DNA of 64,000 bases. Origin: Aegilops tauschii subsp. strangulata (Eukaryota; Streptophyta; Magnoliopsida; Poales; Poaceae). Positions 1-12,339 of the stretch are shown here, one piece after another. The position numbers were made by a program, and so were the translations under genes. Every line of letters starts with the position of its first letter. Position 1 is the stretch's first letter. Where the stretch lies: contig NC_053036.3 in assembly GCF_002575655.3 (NCBI RefSeq), positions 643,644,736 to 643,708,735 of the forward strand, read 5' to 3'. The notes beneath the pieces were generated by a model. That model was not told the DNA's origin. It made no database searches and saw only the letters and a list, made by a program, of their open reading frames with translations.

Positions 1-547
1 CTGATTTGGAAACTTCTTCTTTATGTTGTTTAAACTTAGCATCTGGCCCATTTGTATTTCATGTTAAAAAAGTCGTGTATGCTATCACTTTGCTATGTGT
101 GAGGCTACCTATTTACCCATTTATACCTCTGTTGGCAAATTTACACATTTACGCATGCAACATAGTAAAAAGAGAAAATGTTACTATGTGTGTTGTCCTT
201 TACTGATTGATTGTTTGATGGTTTACCAGAACCGAAAAGGGTTGTGCAAGTTAATTAGTATCAATGTGCAAGTATCTTCCCTGTATGTGCAAGCGTAACA
301 TCTCCAAGTACTATGCCATGTAAAATAGAAAAAGGGAAAAGGAATAAAATTGTATCATTCTTAGGGTTGGAAAAAAACACCATCAAAACAACAGTACAAA
401 AAGAAAACAGAATGTGCAACCTGGGGCAAAAAAACCCTAGATGAAATTGTGCAACTGAACTTGTGCTAGGTGTGCAACTGTATGAGTACCATTGTGCAAC
501 TGTCATGCAGACCGATGGTAGCGGCTAAAAGAAGGAGCAAAAACAAA

Positions 548-1917
548 ACTTACTCATTGTACCGTAGAACGTCCTTCCATGGGGCTTTGTTGAGTGTAGA
601 GTCAACCATCTTGTAGGTCATTATCCTCCTCATGCTTAGGCACTCTTTTGGTTCGTAGTTTGGCAATTGTCTCCCATTCCAAATGCTAGTATTGAATAAC
701 ATGAACACACCACATTCATTGTTGTGCAAGAAAAGAAAAGGAAAAAGACATCTGTTATTCGACGTGAGTTGGGGCCATAATCATAAAAAGAAAACTAACA
801 GCCTTGCTTTTGCAAGACCGTGTTCTTGACCATGCAACTTTGTCCCCTAAAAATGTGGAACTACGCATTGATCTATGTGCAACTGTATGAATACTTTGTG
901 CAACTATATGACTTGGTTGGTGCCAAAAAATGTGCAACTACCCATTGATCTGTGTGCAACTGTATGAATACTTTGTGCAAGTTGATGGTTTGGGTTGGTG
1001 CAAAAATATGTGCAACTACCCATTAATCTGTGTGCAACTGTATGACTACTTTGTGCAACTAGATGGGTTGGAAGGAGCACTAACCAACTATAAAAAAACG
1101 AAAAGAGAGGAAAATGGCGTGAATGCATGACTTACTTCCCGAGTTGCTTGGGTACATCAATGTCGACGACCTGAAAGTTACTGATGTTATGCTTTGGGTA
1201 GTGCTGCTTCCATAAACACCTCACCGCCCCCGCTATAGTTGAAGCACAGTGCATTAAGTCGGGGTTGTCGAGCTTCCTCCAAGAATCTAGCACCTCGAAA
1301 CGCTGATCCCTTAAGTTGATGTTAAACACCCAATAGTGTCTACCTCCTTCTTGATCATTGGGATCAGCGAACTCGAGCACAGGGAGCATCACCTGCACAT
1401 ATTGACAGCACAGGAAAAAAGAAGGTAAAAAGTTGTCCAGAACTGACCAGTGAAAAGCCAAGAGCTATTATGCAACACGAAAAGTTCAAAAAACACAAAG
1501 TTGTGTGGCCAGAAAAAACTGACCATATCTTGACGGTCTAGGTGATTAATCTTCTCAAATTTAGAATGTATCTCAGCAGCGTTGTATATCCCTTGCTGCA
1601 AGCGTGTCTGCATTTGAAGAAATGAGTCTTAGAAAACACATTGTAAAAAAGGAAAGGGACAAAAGGAACTTGCAATGAACAAGAACAGCAGTTCTCATTA
1701 AACTTACAGCAACCCTCAGTGGCATGCTGACCTTCTTTGAGTCATTAGGTAAGTTTTCCCCGATTGTGATAAGACCAGCTTTGACAACACCATTAGATAG
1801 CCATTTGGTAGGCTTCATTGAGTCAGCCAACTCCTTTAGGCTCAGAAAGAACCCATCATAGTTAATGATTTCAGGGCTGTTTCGGAAAACAATGCGAGGG
1901 CAAAGAAAAAATAACAA
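548..1917 (-). pseudogene. Ulp1-like (C48) cysteine protease domain, 3' exons of a decayed grass gene
   Basis: These minus-strand exons encode the C-terminal half of a Ulp1/SENP-like peptidase, a fold that cleaves SUMO-type conjugates; in grasses such domains often sit in transposon-associated proteins. One exon (about 1525-1613) and the stretch at 1720-1890 (SPEIINYDG, then KELADSMKP) lead into the catalytic exon at about 1132-1391. That exon carries the His (codon 1336-1338, in RHYWVFN) and the Asp (codon 1285-1287, in VLDSW). The next exon (about 548-720) carries the catalytic Cys (codon 712-714, in NECGVFML), so the H-D-C triad is present. The acceptor before the Cys exon does not show a clear AG where I expect it, and a GTAAGT donor at its end suggests the gene continued leftward. 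Upstream exons are broken, so I call the locus a pseudogene. Domain identification is family knowledge; exon edges are my reading. Confidence 0.7.
840..1080. repeat. Intronic tandem repeat, about 78 bp x 3, with TGTGCAACT motif
   Basis: Three consecutive, imperfect copies start near 853, 930 and 1008. Each has the order GTGCAACTACCCATT, then GTGCAACTGTATGAATAC, then GTGCAACTAGATG-like. They lie in an intron of the Ulp1-like gene. Single copies of the core motif are scattered through the other introns. Confidence 0.75.
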
Positions 1918-2233
1918 AAAACAGGATTAACTGGTTGCCGTAAAACGCGTGAAAAAGTGAATAAAAATGAGTAACTGTAGTTAAGGTGTGCAGGGCATGA
2001 TGTGCCAACTGTATAACTACTGTCGTGCAAGTGATGATGAATGGAACTGCAAGTACAAAAGATGACTTCTGCAACTGCAAAAAAATTGAATTACTACTGT
2101 AGTGCTACTATTACATATGTCTATGACAAGATAATAAAAGATGTTCAACTGTATTACCATTTTTGTGCAAGAAATCAATAAACACATGAAGATGCAAACG
2201 TAACAGACTGATTTACCACAAAATGCATTAGTT

Positions 2234-3567
2234 TTACCTTGTTTCTATGACGTTTGCTCCAGGTATATTCCTTACATAATAGAGAACTGCCGCATAAAGC
2301 CTGTTCACTTGTTCATTGCAAGTGAACGTCTTTGTTTTATTGTAGTCGATGTAGGGAGACCTCTGGACAACAGTTGGCTTGATTATCCTCCTTGTGCGTT
2401 TTTGCACTGGTGGGCCGGATGTGGTATTGCCGGACCCACTTGCACCCCCCAGAACACCTGTCACATCTGGGGTGTGAAACTCGTCTGGAGAATCCGAAAT
2501 GATGATATGAATTGGTGCCTTCCCAGTGACCACCTTATTTGCAGCAGCACAAACCTCTCTCACAGTTTCTGAATCCCAATCATCTAGCTCGCTGCTCTTA
2601 GATAACCCTGCCTCTTATGGTGTCACTTGTGATTTGTTAGGCTCATCCACTGTGGCAACTGGGGGGTCATCATCAAGATCCAAACCCAAGTCAAATGGTG
2701 GAGCATCGCAGAACCCATCGTCGTGATATGATCTTGTTGTTGATGCTCTACGAATGGGATGCACGCTATTATTCTCTCCTTGGACATCCTTGGGTGCATC
2801 ACCTGCTGACTTGGTTCGTGCAATTATGCTTGGCGGCGGTCTTGGCAGTATACACCTCGAAACAAGGTCGTAAACTTGCTCTTGTGTAAGGGTATCCCGT
2901 TGATCAAGAGCACGAAAAGTAGGCGAATGTTGTTTCTGAGCCTGCACAACATTATTGACAGCTGAGGGTTCCATGGTGACTGAATGGGTTGGGGTTGGAG
3001 TTGGCACACTGACTGTTGTGGTTGGCACAGTGACTGCTTGAGTTGGCAATGCAGTCCCTGGGATTGGCACACTAACAGCTTGGGGTTCTGTGGTGACTGA
3101 TGGGGGCAGGTCAGACACAACTCCAGATGCCTCACTTCCTCTTGCTGTTGGCACAGTGGTGGTTTCACTTTCCTTGATTGCTGGTGTACTGTGCGCAGTT
3201 GATGCTGTAGTTGGCTTATTTGCACAAACAGTTGGCTCACTTGAAGCTGGAGTTGCCACATCAGCTGTTGGGGTTGCCGACTTCCTACACTGCATACTAA
3301 CAACTTTCTCTTGACTGTTTGATCCACTCTTAATAGCATGGCTTGGCGCCTCTATTCCCATTTCTGCAAACTTTGTGTCCTTGACAAAAGACACTGTTTT
3401 GTTGCTTTTTTTTACCAGGGAGTTTGCATGTTGTAGAGATGATCTTGGCATCTACATGCGCAACGGTTGGCACTTGTATAACAATGCTTGCCTTCTTGGC
3501 CTCTGGAGTTGGCACCTCCTTTTCCTTTGATTTACTTCTGTTCTTCAAATTTTTCTCTCCCATACCA
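2234..3567 (-). pseudogene. Linker region of the Ulp1-like gene, 3' of the retrotransposon insertion
   Basis: On the minus strand this is the continuation of the exon interrupted at 3567. A basic stretch (begins GEKNLKN) runs to about 3330. A frame change then leads to a long Ser/Thr/Pro/Val-rich segment (2615-3451) rich in VPT and TEP-type repeats. After an in-frame stop near 2615, a further segment (2234-2563) contains KAPIHIIISDSPDEF and ends KTFTCNEQVNRLYAAV, which leads into the protease exons. Low-complexity linkers between an N-terminal domain and a C-terminal Ulp1 domain are typical of this grass family. The frame change and stop show decay. No function can be assigned to the linker itself. 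Confidence 0.6.
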
Positions 3568-5288
3568 TGTTGGGAATCGTAGCATAATTTAAAATTTTCC
3601 TACGCTCACCAAGATGCATCTATGGAGTCTACTAGCAACGAGGGGAAAGGAGTGGATCTACATACCCTTGTAGATCGCGAGCGGAAGCGTTCCAATGAAC
3701 GTGGATGACGGAGTCGTACTCGCCGTGATCCAAATCACCGATGACCGAGTGCCGAACGGACGGCACCTCCGCGTTCAACACACGTACGGTGCAGCGACGT
3801 CTCCTCCTTTCTTGATCCAGCAAGGGGGGAGGAGAGGTTGATGGAGATCCAACAGCACGACGGTGTGGTGGTGGATGTAGCGGCTCTCCGGCAGGGCTTC
3901 ACCGAGCTTCTGCGCGAGAGAGAGAGGTGTTGCAGGGGAGGAGGGAGGCGCCAAAGGCTGTAGTGTGCTGCCCTCCCTCCCCCCCCCCTTTATATAGGCC
4001 CCCAAGGGGGGTGCGCAGCCCTTGGAGATGGGATCTCCAAGGGGGGGGCGGCGGCCAAGGGGGAAAGGGGTTGCCTTGCCCCCCAAGGCAAGGGGGAACC
4101 CCCCCTAGGGTTCCCAACCCTAGGCGCATGGGGGGGGAGGCCCAAAGTGGCGCCCCAGCCCATTATGGGCTGGTTCCCCTCCACTTTCAGCCCACGGGGC
4201 CCTCCGGGACAGGTGGCCCCACCCGGTGGACCCCCGGGACCCTTCCGGTGGTCCCGGTACAATACCGATAACCCCCGAAACTTTCCCGGTGGCCAAAACT
4301 GGACTTCCTATATATAATTCTTCACCTCCGGACCATTCCGGAACCTCTCGTGACGTCCAGGATCACATCCGGGACTCCGAACAACTTTCGGGTTTCCGCA
4401 TACATATATCTCTACAACCCTAGCGTCACCGGACCTTAAGTGTGTAGACCCTACGGGTTCGGGAGACATGCAGACATGACCGAGACGCCTCTCCGGTCAA
4501 TAACCAACAGCGGGATCTGGATACCCATGTTGGCTCCCACATGTTCCACGATGATATCATCGGGTGAACCACGGTGTCGAGGATTCAATCAATCCGTATG
4601 CAATTCCCTTTGTCAATCGGTATGTTACTTGCCCGAGATTCGATCGTCGGTATCCCAATACCTAGTTCAATCTCGTTACCGGCAAGTCTCTTTACTCGTA
4701 CCGCAATGCATGATCCCGTGACTAACGCCTTAGTCACATTGAGCTCATTATGATGATGCATTACCGAGTGGGCCCAGAGATACCTCTCCGTTTACACGGA
4801 GTGACAAATCCCAGTCTCGATCCGTGCCAACCCAACAGACACTTTCGGAGATACCCGTAATGCACCTTTATAGTCACCCAGTTACGTTGTGACGTTTGGC
4901 ACACCCAAAGCACTCCTACGGTATCCGGGAGTTGCACGATCTCATGGTCTAAGGAAAAGATACTTGACATTGGAAAAGCTCTAGCAAACGAAACTACACG
5001 ATCTTTTATGCTATGCTTAAGTTGGGTCTTGTCCATCACATCATTCTCCTAATGATGTGATCCCGTTATCAATGACATCCTATGTCCATAGTCAGGAAAC
5101 CATGACTATCTGTTGATCAACGAGCTAGTCAACTAGAGGCTTACTAGGGACAGGTTGTGGTCTATGTATTCACACATGTATTACGATTTCCGGACAATAC
5201 AATTATAGCATGAATAAAAGACTATTATCATGAACACAGAAATATAATAATAACCATTTATTATTGCCTCTAGGGCATATTTCCAACA
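3568..5288 (-). repeat. 3' LTR of the Angela-type element
   Basis: 1721 bp, bounded by TG...CA. Compared with the other LTR it has a C run of 10 rather than 9 (near 3979-3988), a G run of 8 rather than 7 (near 4041), and a G run of 8 rather than 9 (near 4130). I saw no substitutions. Confidence 0.93.
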
Positions 5289-5301
5289 GTCTCCCACTTG
5301 C
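5289..5301 (-). other. Polypurine tract of the Angela-type element
   Basis: The minus strand reads GCAAGTGGGAGAC immediately before the 3' LTR, which is the expected place and composition for a plus-strand primer of a BARE1/Angela element. Confidence 0.7.
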
Positions 5302-5320
5302 ACTAGAGTCAATAATCTAG

Positions 5321-8080
5321 TTACATTGTGATGGATCGAACACCCATTGCGTCCTGGTGTTGATCATGTTTTGCCCTAGGGAGAGGTTTAGTCAACGGAT
5401 CTGCTACATTCAGGTCCGTGTGTACTTTACAAATATCTATGTCTCCATTTTGAACACTTTCACGAATGGAGTTGAAGCGACGCTTGATATGCCTGGTCTT
5501 CCTGTGAAACCTGGGCTCCTTCGCAAGGGCAATAGCTCCAGTGTTGTCACAGAAGAGAGTCATTGGGCCCGACGCATTGGGAATCACCCCTAGGTCGGTA
5601 ATGAACTCCTTCATCCAGACTGCTTCCTGTGCTGCCTCCGAGGCTGCCATGTATTCCGCTTCACATGTAGATCCCGCCACGACGCTTTGCTTGCAACTGC
5701 ACCAGCTTACTGCTCCTCTATTCAAAATATACACGTATCCGGTCTGTGACTTTGAGTCATCCGGATCTGTGTCGAAGCTAGCGTCGACGTAACCCTTTAC
5801 GACGAGCTCTTCGTCACCTCCATAAACGAGAAACATATCCTTAGTCCTCTTCAGGTACTTCAGGATATTCTTGACCGCTGTCCAGTGTTCCTTGCCGGGA
5901 TTACTTTGGTACCTTCCTACCAAACTTACGGCAAGGTTTACATCAGGTCTGGTACACAGCATGGCATACATAATAGACCCTATGGCCGAGGCATAGGGGA
6001 TGACACTCATCTCTTCTATATCTTCTGCCGTGGTCGGGCATTGAGCCGTGCTCAATTGCACACCTTGCAATACAGGCAAGAACCCCTTCTTGGACTGATC
6101 CATACGGAACTTCTTCAATATCTTGTCAAGGTATGTACTCTGTGAAAGACCAATGAGGCGTCTTGATCTATCTCTATAGATCTTGATGCCTAATATGTAA
6201 GCAGCTTTTCCAAGGTCCTTCATTGAAAAACACTTATTCAAATAGGCCTTTATACTTTCCAAGAATTCTATATCATTTCCCATCAATAATATGTCATCCA
6301 CATATAATATGAGAAATGCTACAGAGCTCCCACTCACTTTCTTGTAAACACAGGCTTCTCCATAAGTCTGTGTAAACCCAAACGCTTTGATCATCTCATC
6401 AAAGCGAATGTTCCAACTCCGAGATGCTTGCACCAGCCCATAGATTGAGCGCTGGAGCTTGCATACTTTGTTAGCATTCTTAGGATCGACAAAACCTTCC
6501 GGCTGCATCATATACAACTCTTCCTTAAGGAAGCCGTTAAGGAATGCCGTTTTGACGTCCATCTGCCATATCTCATAATCATAGTATGCGGCAATTGCTA
6601 ACATGATTCGGACGGACTTCAGCTTCGCTACGGGTGAGAAAGTCTCATCGTAGTCAACCCCTTGAACTTGTCGATAACCCTTAGCGACAAGTCGAGCTTT
6701 GTAGATGGTCACATTACCATCTGCGTCTGTCTTCTTCTTAAAGATCCATTTGTTTTCTATGGCTCGCCGCTCATCGGGCAAGTCAGTCAAAGTCCATACT
6801 TTGTTTTCATACATGGATTCTATCTCGGATTTCATGGCTTCTAGCCATTTGTCGGAATCCGGGCCCGCCATCGCTTCTTCATAGTTCGAAGGTTCACCGT
6901 TGTCTAACAACATGATTTCCAGGACAGGGTTGCCGTACCACTCTGGTGCGGAACGTGTCCTTGTGGACCTACGAAGTTCAGTGGCAACTTGATCCGAAGC
7001 TTCATGATCATCATCATTAACTTCCTCCCCCGTCGGTGTAGGCACCACAGGAACATTTTCCCGCGCTGCGCTATTTTCCGACTCGGAAGGGGTGACTATC
7101 ACCTCATCAAGTTCCACTTTCCTCCCACTCAATTCTTTCGAGAGAAACTCCTTCTCTAGAAAGGACCCGTTCTTGGCAACGAAGATCTTGCCTTCGGATC
7201 TGAGGTAGAAGGTGTACCCAATAGTTTCCTTAGGGTATCCTATGAAGACGCATTTTTCCGATTTGGGTTCGAGCTTTTCAGGTTGAAGTTTCTTGACATA
7301 AGCATCGCATCCCCAAACTTTTAGAAACGACAGCTTAGGTTTCTTCCCAAACCATAATTCATACGGTGTCGTCTCAACGGATTTAGACGGTGCCCTATTT
7401 AAAGTGAATACGGCAGTCTCTAAAGCATAACCCCAAAATGAGAGCGGTAAATCGGTAAGAGACATCATAGATCGCACCATATCCAATAGAGTGCGATTAC
7501 GACGTTCGGACACACCATTTCTCTGAGGTGTTCCAGGCGGCGTGAGTTGTGAAACTATTCCACATTTCCTTAAGTGTGTACCAAATTCGTGACTTAAATA
7601 TTCTCCACCACGATCTGATCGTAAGAATTTTATTTTTCTGTCACGTTGATTCTCAACCTCACTCTGAAATTCCTTGAACTTTTCAAAGGTTTCAGACTTG
7701 TGTTTCATTAGGTAGACATACCCATATCTACTTAAATCATCAGTGAGAGTGAGAACATAACGATATCCTCCGCGAGCCTCAACACTCATTGGACCGCACA
7801 CATCGGTATGTATGATTTCCAATAAGTTGGTTGCTCGCTCCATTGTTCCGGAGAACGGAGTCTTGGTCATCTTACCCATGAGGCATGGTTCGCACGTGTC
7901 AAATGATTCGTAATCAAGAGACTCCAAAAGTCCATCTGCATGGAGCTTCTTCATGCGCTTGACGCCAATGTGACCAAGGCGGCAGTGCCACAAGTATGTG
8001 GGACTATCGTTATCAACTTTACATCTTTTGGTATTCACACTATGAACATGTGTAGCATCACGTTCGAGATTCATCAAGAA
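5321..8080 (-). pseudogene. pol: pol of the Angela-type element (integrase, reverse transcriptase, RNase H)
   Basis: The frame continues from gag after the stop at 8081-8083 and is open for about 918 codons. In order: GAG-pre-integrase zinc motif (WHCRLGHIG), integrase core with HTDVCGPM and, further on, RNGVSERRNR; a linker rich in acidic residues; reverse transcriptase with the YVDDILLMG active site (near 6290); and RNase H with DASFDTD and CEAEYMAASEAAQEA. The order integrase before RT is diagnostic of Ty1-copia. Apart from the two upstream stops, the enzymes look complete, so the element may have been active recently or been moved in trans. Confidence 0.88.
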
Positions 8081-9304
8081 TTAACCATTGACCAGCGGGG
8101 CATGACCATAAAACATATCTCTCAAATAAATAGAACAACCATTATTCTCAGATTTAAATGAGTAGCCATCTCGAATTAAACGAGATCCAGATACAATGTT
8201 CATGCTCAAAGCTGGCACTAAATAACAATTATTGAGGTTTATAACTAATCCCGTGGGTAGATGCAGAGGTAGCGTGCCGACGGCGATCACATCGACCTTG
8301 GAACCATTCCCGACGCGCATCGTCACCTCGTCTTTTGCCAGTCTCCGTTTATTCCGTAGTTCCTGATTTGAGTTACAAATATGAGCAACCGCACCGGTAT
8401 CAAATACCCAGGAGCTACTACGAGTACTGGTAAGGTACACATCAATTACTTGTATATCACATATACCTTGGGTGTTGCCGGCCTTCTTCTTGTCCGCTAA
8501 ATATTTGGGGCAGTTCCGCTTCCAGTGACCACTTCCCTTGCAATAAAAGCACTCAGTCTCGGGCTTGGGTCCATTCTTTGACTTCTTCCCGGTAACTGGC
8601 TTACCGGGCGCGGCAACTCCCTTGCCGTCCTTCTTGAAGTTCTTCTTACCCTTGCCCTTCTTGAACTTAGTGGTTTTATTCACCATCAACACTTGATGTT
8701 CCTTTTTGATCTCCCCTTCCGCTGATTTTAGCATTGAATATACCTCGGGAATGGTCTTTTCCATCCCCTGCATATTGTAGTTCATCACAAAGCTCTTGTA
8801 GCTTGGTGGAAGCGACTGGAGGATTCTGTCAATGACCGCGTCATCCGGGAGATTAACTCCCAGCTGAGACAAGCGGTTGTGCAACCCAGACATTCTGAGT
8901 ATGTGCTCACTAACAGAACTGTTCTCCTCCATTTTACAGCTGAAGAACTTGTCGGAGACATCATATCTCTCGACCCGGGCATGAGCTTAAAAAACCAGTT
9001 TCAGCTCCTCGAACATCTCGTATGCTCCATGTTTCTCAAAACGCTTTTGGAGACCCGGTTCTAAGCTGTAAAGCATGCCGCACTGAACGAGGGAGTAATC
9101 ATCAGCACGCTGCTGCCAAGCGTTCATAACGTCTTGGTTCTCAGGGATTGGTGCTTCACCTAGCGGTGCTTCTAAGACATAATCTTTCTTGGCAACTATG
9201 AGGATGAGCCTCAGGTTCCGGACCCAGTCCGTATAGTTGCTGCCATCATCTTTCAGCTTGGTTTTCTCTAGGAACGCGTTGAAATTGAGGACAACGTGGG
9301 CCAT
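8081..9304 (-). pseudogene. gag: gag of the Angela-type element, with one internal stop
   Basis: Structural protein that packages the element RNA in cytoplasmic particles. It starts with ATG at 9304 (MAHVVLNFNAFLEK) and encodes a UBN2-type copia Gag domain. It contains a CCHC zinc knuckle (CFYCKGSGHWKRNC, near 8520) and, toward the end, the aspartic protease active site (VFDTGAVAHIC, near 8390). The frame runs straight on into pol. An in-frame TAA at 8987-8989 interrupts it, consistent with a single C-to-T change of a Gln codon; a second TAA at 8081-8083 closes this stretch. There is no frameshift at either point. Confidence 0.85.
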
Positions 9305-10604
9305 TTGATCTACAATACATAGTGTAAAGATTTTTAGACTAAGTTCATGATAATTAAGTTCATATAATCAAATTATTTAATGAACTCCCACTCAGATAGA
9401 CATCCCTCTAGTTATCTAAGTGAAACATGATCCGAACTCAACTAGGCCGTGTCCGATCATCACGTGAGACGGACTAGTCAAGATCGGTGAACATCTCCAT
9501 GTTGATCGTATCTTCTATACGACTCATGCTCGACCTTTCGGTCCTCCGTGTTCCGAGGCCATGTCTGTACATGCTAGGCTCGTCAAGTCAACCTAAGTGT
9601 ATTGCGTGTGTTCCGAGGCCATGTCTGTACATGCTAGGCTCGTCAACACCCGTTGTATGCGAACGTAAGAATCTATCACACCCGATCATCACGTGGTGCT
9701 TCGAAACGACGAACCTTCGCAACGGTGCACAGTTAGGGTGAACACTTTCTTGAAATTATTATAAGGGATCATCCTACTTGCTACCGTCGTACTAAGCAAA
9801 TAAGATGCAAAAACATGATAAACATCACATGCAATCAAATAGTGACATGATATGGCCAATATCATCATGCTCCTTTGATCTCCATCTTCGGGGCACCATG
9901 ATCATCTTCGTCACCGGCATGACACCATGATCTCCATCATCATGATCTCCATCATTGTGTCTTCATGAAGTTGTCACGCCAACGATTACTTCTACTTCTA
10001 TGGCTAACCGTTTAGCAACAAAGTAAAGTAAATTACATGGCGTTATTCAATGACACGCAGGTCATGCAAAATAATAAAGACAACTCCTATGGCTCCTGCC
10101 GGTTGTCATACTCATCGACATGCAAGTCGTGATTCCTATTACAAGAATATGATCAATCTCATACATCACATATATCATTCATCACATCTTCTGGCCATAT
10201 CATATCACATATATCACTTGCTGCAAAAACAAGTTAGACGTCCTCTAATTGTTGTTGCAAGTTTTTACGTGGTTTGTAGGTTTCTAGCAAGAACGATTTC
10301 TTACCTACGTATGACCACAACGTGATTTGCCAATTTCTATTTACCCTTCATAAGGACCCTTTTCATCGAATCCGTTCCGACTAAAGTAGGAGAGACAGAC
10401 ACCCGCTAGCCACCTTATGCAACTAGTGCATGTCAGTCGGTGGAACCTGTCTCACGTAAGCGTACGTGTAAGGTCGGTCCGGGCCGCTTCATCCTACAAT
10501 GCCGCCGAAACAAGAAACGACTAGTAGCGGCAAGAAGAATTGGCAACATCAACGCCCACAACTTCTTTGTGTTCTACTCGTGCATAGTAACTACGCATAG
10601 GCCT
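9305..10604 (-). other. Untranslated leader of the Angela-type element
   Basis: About 1.3 kb between primer binding site and gag start, AT-rich with many short ORFs, none with a credible product. It contains a 39-bp direct repeat (GTGTTCCGAGGCCATG...) at 9548-9586 and 9608-9646 with a period of 60 bp. Long leaders are normal for this family. Confidence 0.7.
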
Positions 10605-10618
10605 GGCTCATGATGCCA
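10605..10618 (-). other. Primer binding site of the Angela-type element
   Basis: Directly inside the 5' LTR the minus strand reads TGGCATCATGAGCC, close to the usual complement of the initiator tRNA-Met 3' end (TGGTATCAGAGC). It is one base from the LTR end. Some mismatches are present, as often seen in this family. Confidence 0.65.
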
Positions 10619-10619
10619 C

Positions 10620-12339
10620 TGTTGGGAATCGTAGCATAATTTAAAATTTTCCTACGCTCACCAAGATGCATCTATGGAGTCTACTAGCAACGAGGGGAAA
10701 GGAGTGGATCTACATACCCTTGTAGATCGCGAGCGGAAGCGTTCCAATGAACGTGGATGACGGAGTCGTACTCGCCGTGATCCAAATCACCGATGACCGA
10801 GTGCCGAACGGACGGCACCTCCGCGTTCAACACACGTACGGTGCAGCGACGTCTCCTCCTTTCTTGATCCAGCAAGGGGGGAGGAGAGGTTGATGGAGAT
10901 CCAACAGCACGACGGTGTGGTGGTGGATGTAGCGGCTCTCCGGCAGGGCTTCACCGAGCTTCTGCGCGAGAGAGAGAGGTGTTGCAGGGGAGGAGGGAGG
11001 CGCCAAAGGCTGTAGTGTGCTGCCCTCCCTCCCCCCCCCTTTATATAGGCCCCCAAGGGGGGTGCGCAGCCCTTGGAGATGGGATCTCCAAGGGGGGGCG
11101 GCGGCCAAGGGGGAAAGGGGTTGCCTTGCCCCCCAAGGCAAGGGGGAACCCCCCCTAGGGTTCCCAACCCTAGGCGCATGGGGGGGGGAGGCCCAAAGTG
11201 GCGCCCCAGCCCATTATGGGCTGGTTCCCCTCCACTTTCAGCCCACGGGGCCCTCCGGGACAGGTGGCCCCACCCGGTGGACCCCCGGGACCCTTCCGGT
11301 GGTCCCGGTACAATACCGATAACCCCCGAAACTTTCCCGGTGGCCAAAACTGGACTTCCTATATATAATTCTTCACCTCCGGACCATTCCGGAACCTCTC
11401 GTGACGTCCAGGATCACATCCGGGACTCCGAACAACTTTCGGGTTTCCGCATACATATATCTCTACAACCCTAGCGTCACCGGACCTTAAGTGTGTAGAC
11501 CCTACGGGTTCGGGAGACATGCAGACATGACCGAGACGCCTCTCCGGTCAATAACCAACAGCGGGATCTGGATACCCATGTTGGCTCCCACATGTTCCAC
11601 GATGATATCATCGGGTGAACCACGGTGTCGAGGATTCAATCAATCCGTATGCAATTCCCTTTGTCAATCGGTATGTTACTTGCCCGAGATTCGATCGTCG
11701 GTATCCCAATACCTAGTTCAATCTCGTTACCGGCAAGTCTCTTTACTCGTACCGCAATGCATGATCCCGTGACTAACGCCTTAGTCACATTGAGCTCATT
11801 ATGATGATGCATTACCGAGTGGGCCCAGAGATACCTCTCCGTTTACACGGAGTGACAAATCCCAGTCTCGATCCGTGCCAACCCAACAGACACTTTCGGA
11901 GATACCCGTAATGCACCTTTATAGTCACCCAGTTACGTTGTGACGTTTGGCACACCCAAAGCACTCCTACGGTATCCGGGAGTTGCACGATCTCATGGTC
12001 TAAGGAAAAGATACTTGACATTGGAAAAGCTCTAGCAAACGAAACTACACGATCTTTTATGCTATGCTTAAGTTGGGTCTTGTCCATCACATCATTCTCC
12101 TAATGATGTGATCCCGTTATCAATGACATCCTATGTCCATAGTCAGGAAACCATGACTATCTGTTGATCAACGAGCTAGTCAACTAGAGGCTTACTAGGG
12201 ACAGGTTGTGGTCTATGTATTCACACATGTATTACGATTTCCGGACAATACAATTATAGCATGAATAAAAGACTATTATCATGAACACAGAAATATAATA
12301 ATAACCATTTATTATTGCCTCTAGGGCATATTTCCAACA
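10620..12339 (-). repeat. 5' LTR of the Angela-type element
   Basis: 1720 bp, bounded by TG...CA, followed on the right by the TACCA target duplication. As the upstream LTR it would hold the promoter. The GC-rich tract, the TATA-like sequence and the CCTAGAGGCAATAATAAA-type terminal region are typical of this family. Confidence 0.93.
11039..11048 (-). promoter_or_regulatory. TATA box in the 5' LTR
   Basis: On the minus strand this reads CTATATAAAG. It is the usual kind of LTR promoter element in BARE1-type elements. The same sequence occurs at 3989-3996 in the other LTR. Activity is inferred. Confidence 0.5.

Larger units (their letters stand above)
3568..12339 (-). mobile_element. Full-length Angela/BARE1-type Ty1-copia LTR retrotransposon
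   Basis: An 8772-bp element lies in minus orientation between perfect 5-bp target duplications TACCA (3563-3567 and 12340-12344). Order on its own strand: 5' LTR (10620-12339), primer binding site, leader, gag, protease, integrase, reverse transcriptase, RNase H, polypurine tract, 3' LTR (3568-5288). LTRs start TGTTGGAAATATGCCC and are about 1.72 kb, which fits the Angela/BARE1/WIS group. By eye the two LTRs differ only in the length of three homopolymer runs, so insertion was recent. The coding frame is continuous but has two in-frame stops, so this copy cannot make an intact polyprotein. Family assignment is from recognition, without a search. Confidence 0.93.

Noticed and set aside
3775..4271. 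Gly/Pro-rich ORFs inside the Angela LTRs
   Set aside because: LTRs are non-coding in this family; the ORFs reflect G and C runs and occur identically in both LTRs.
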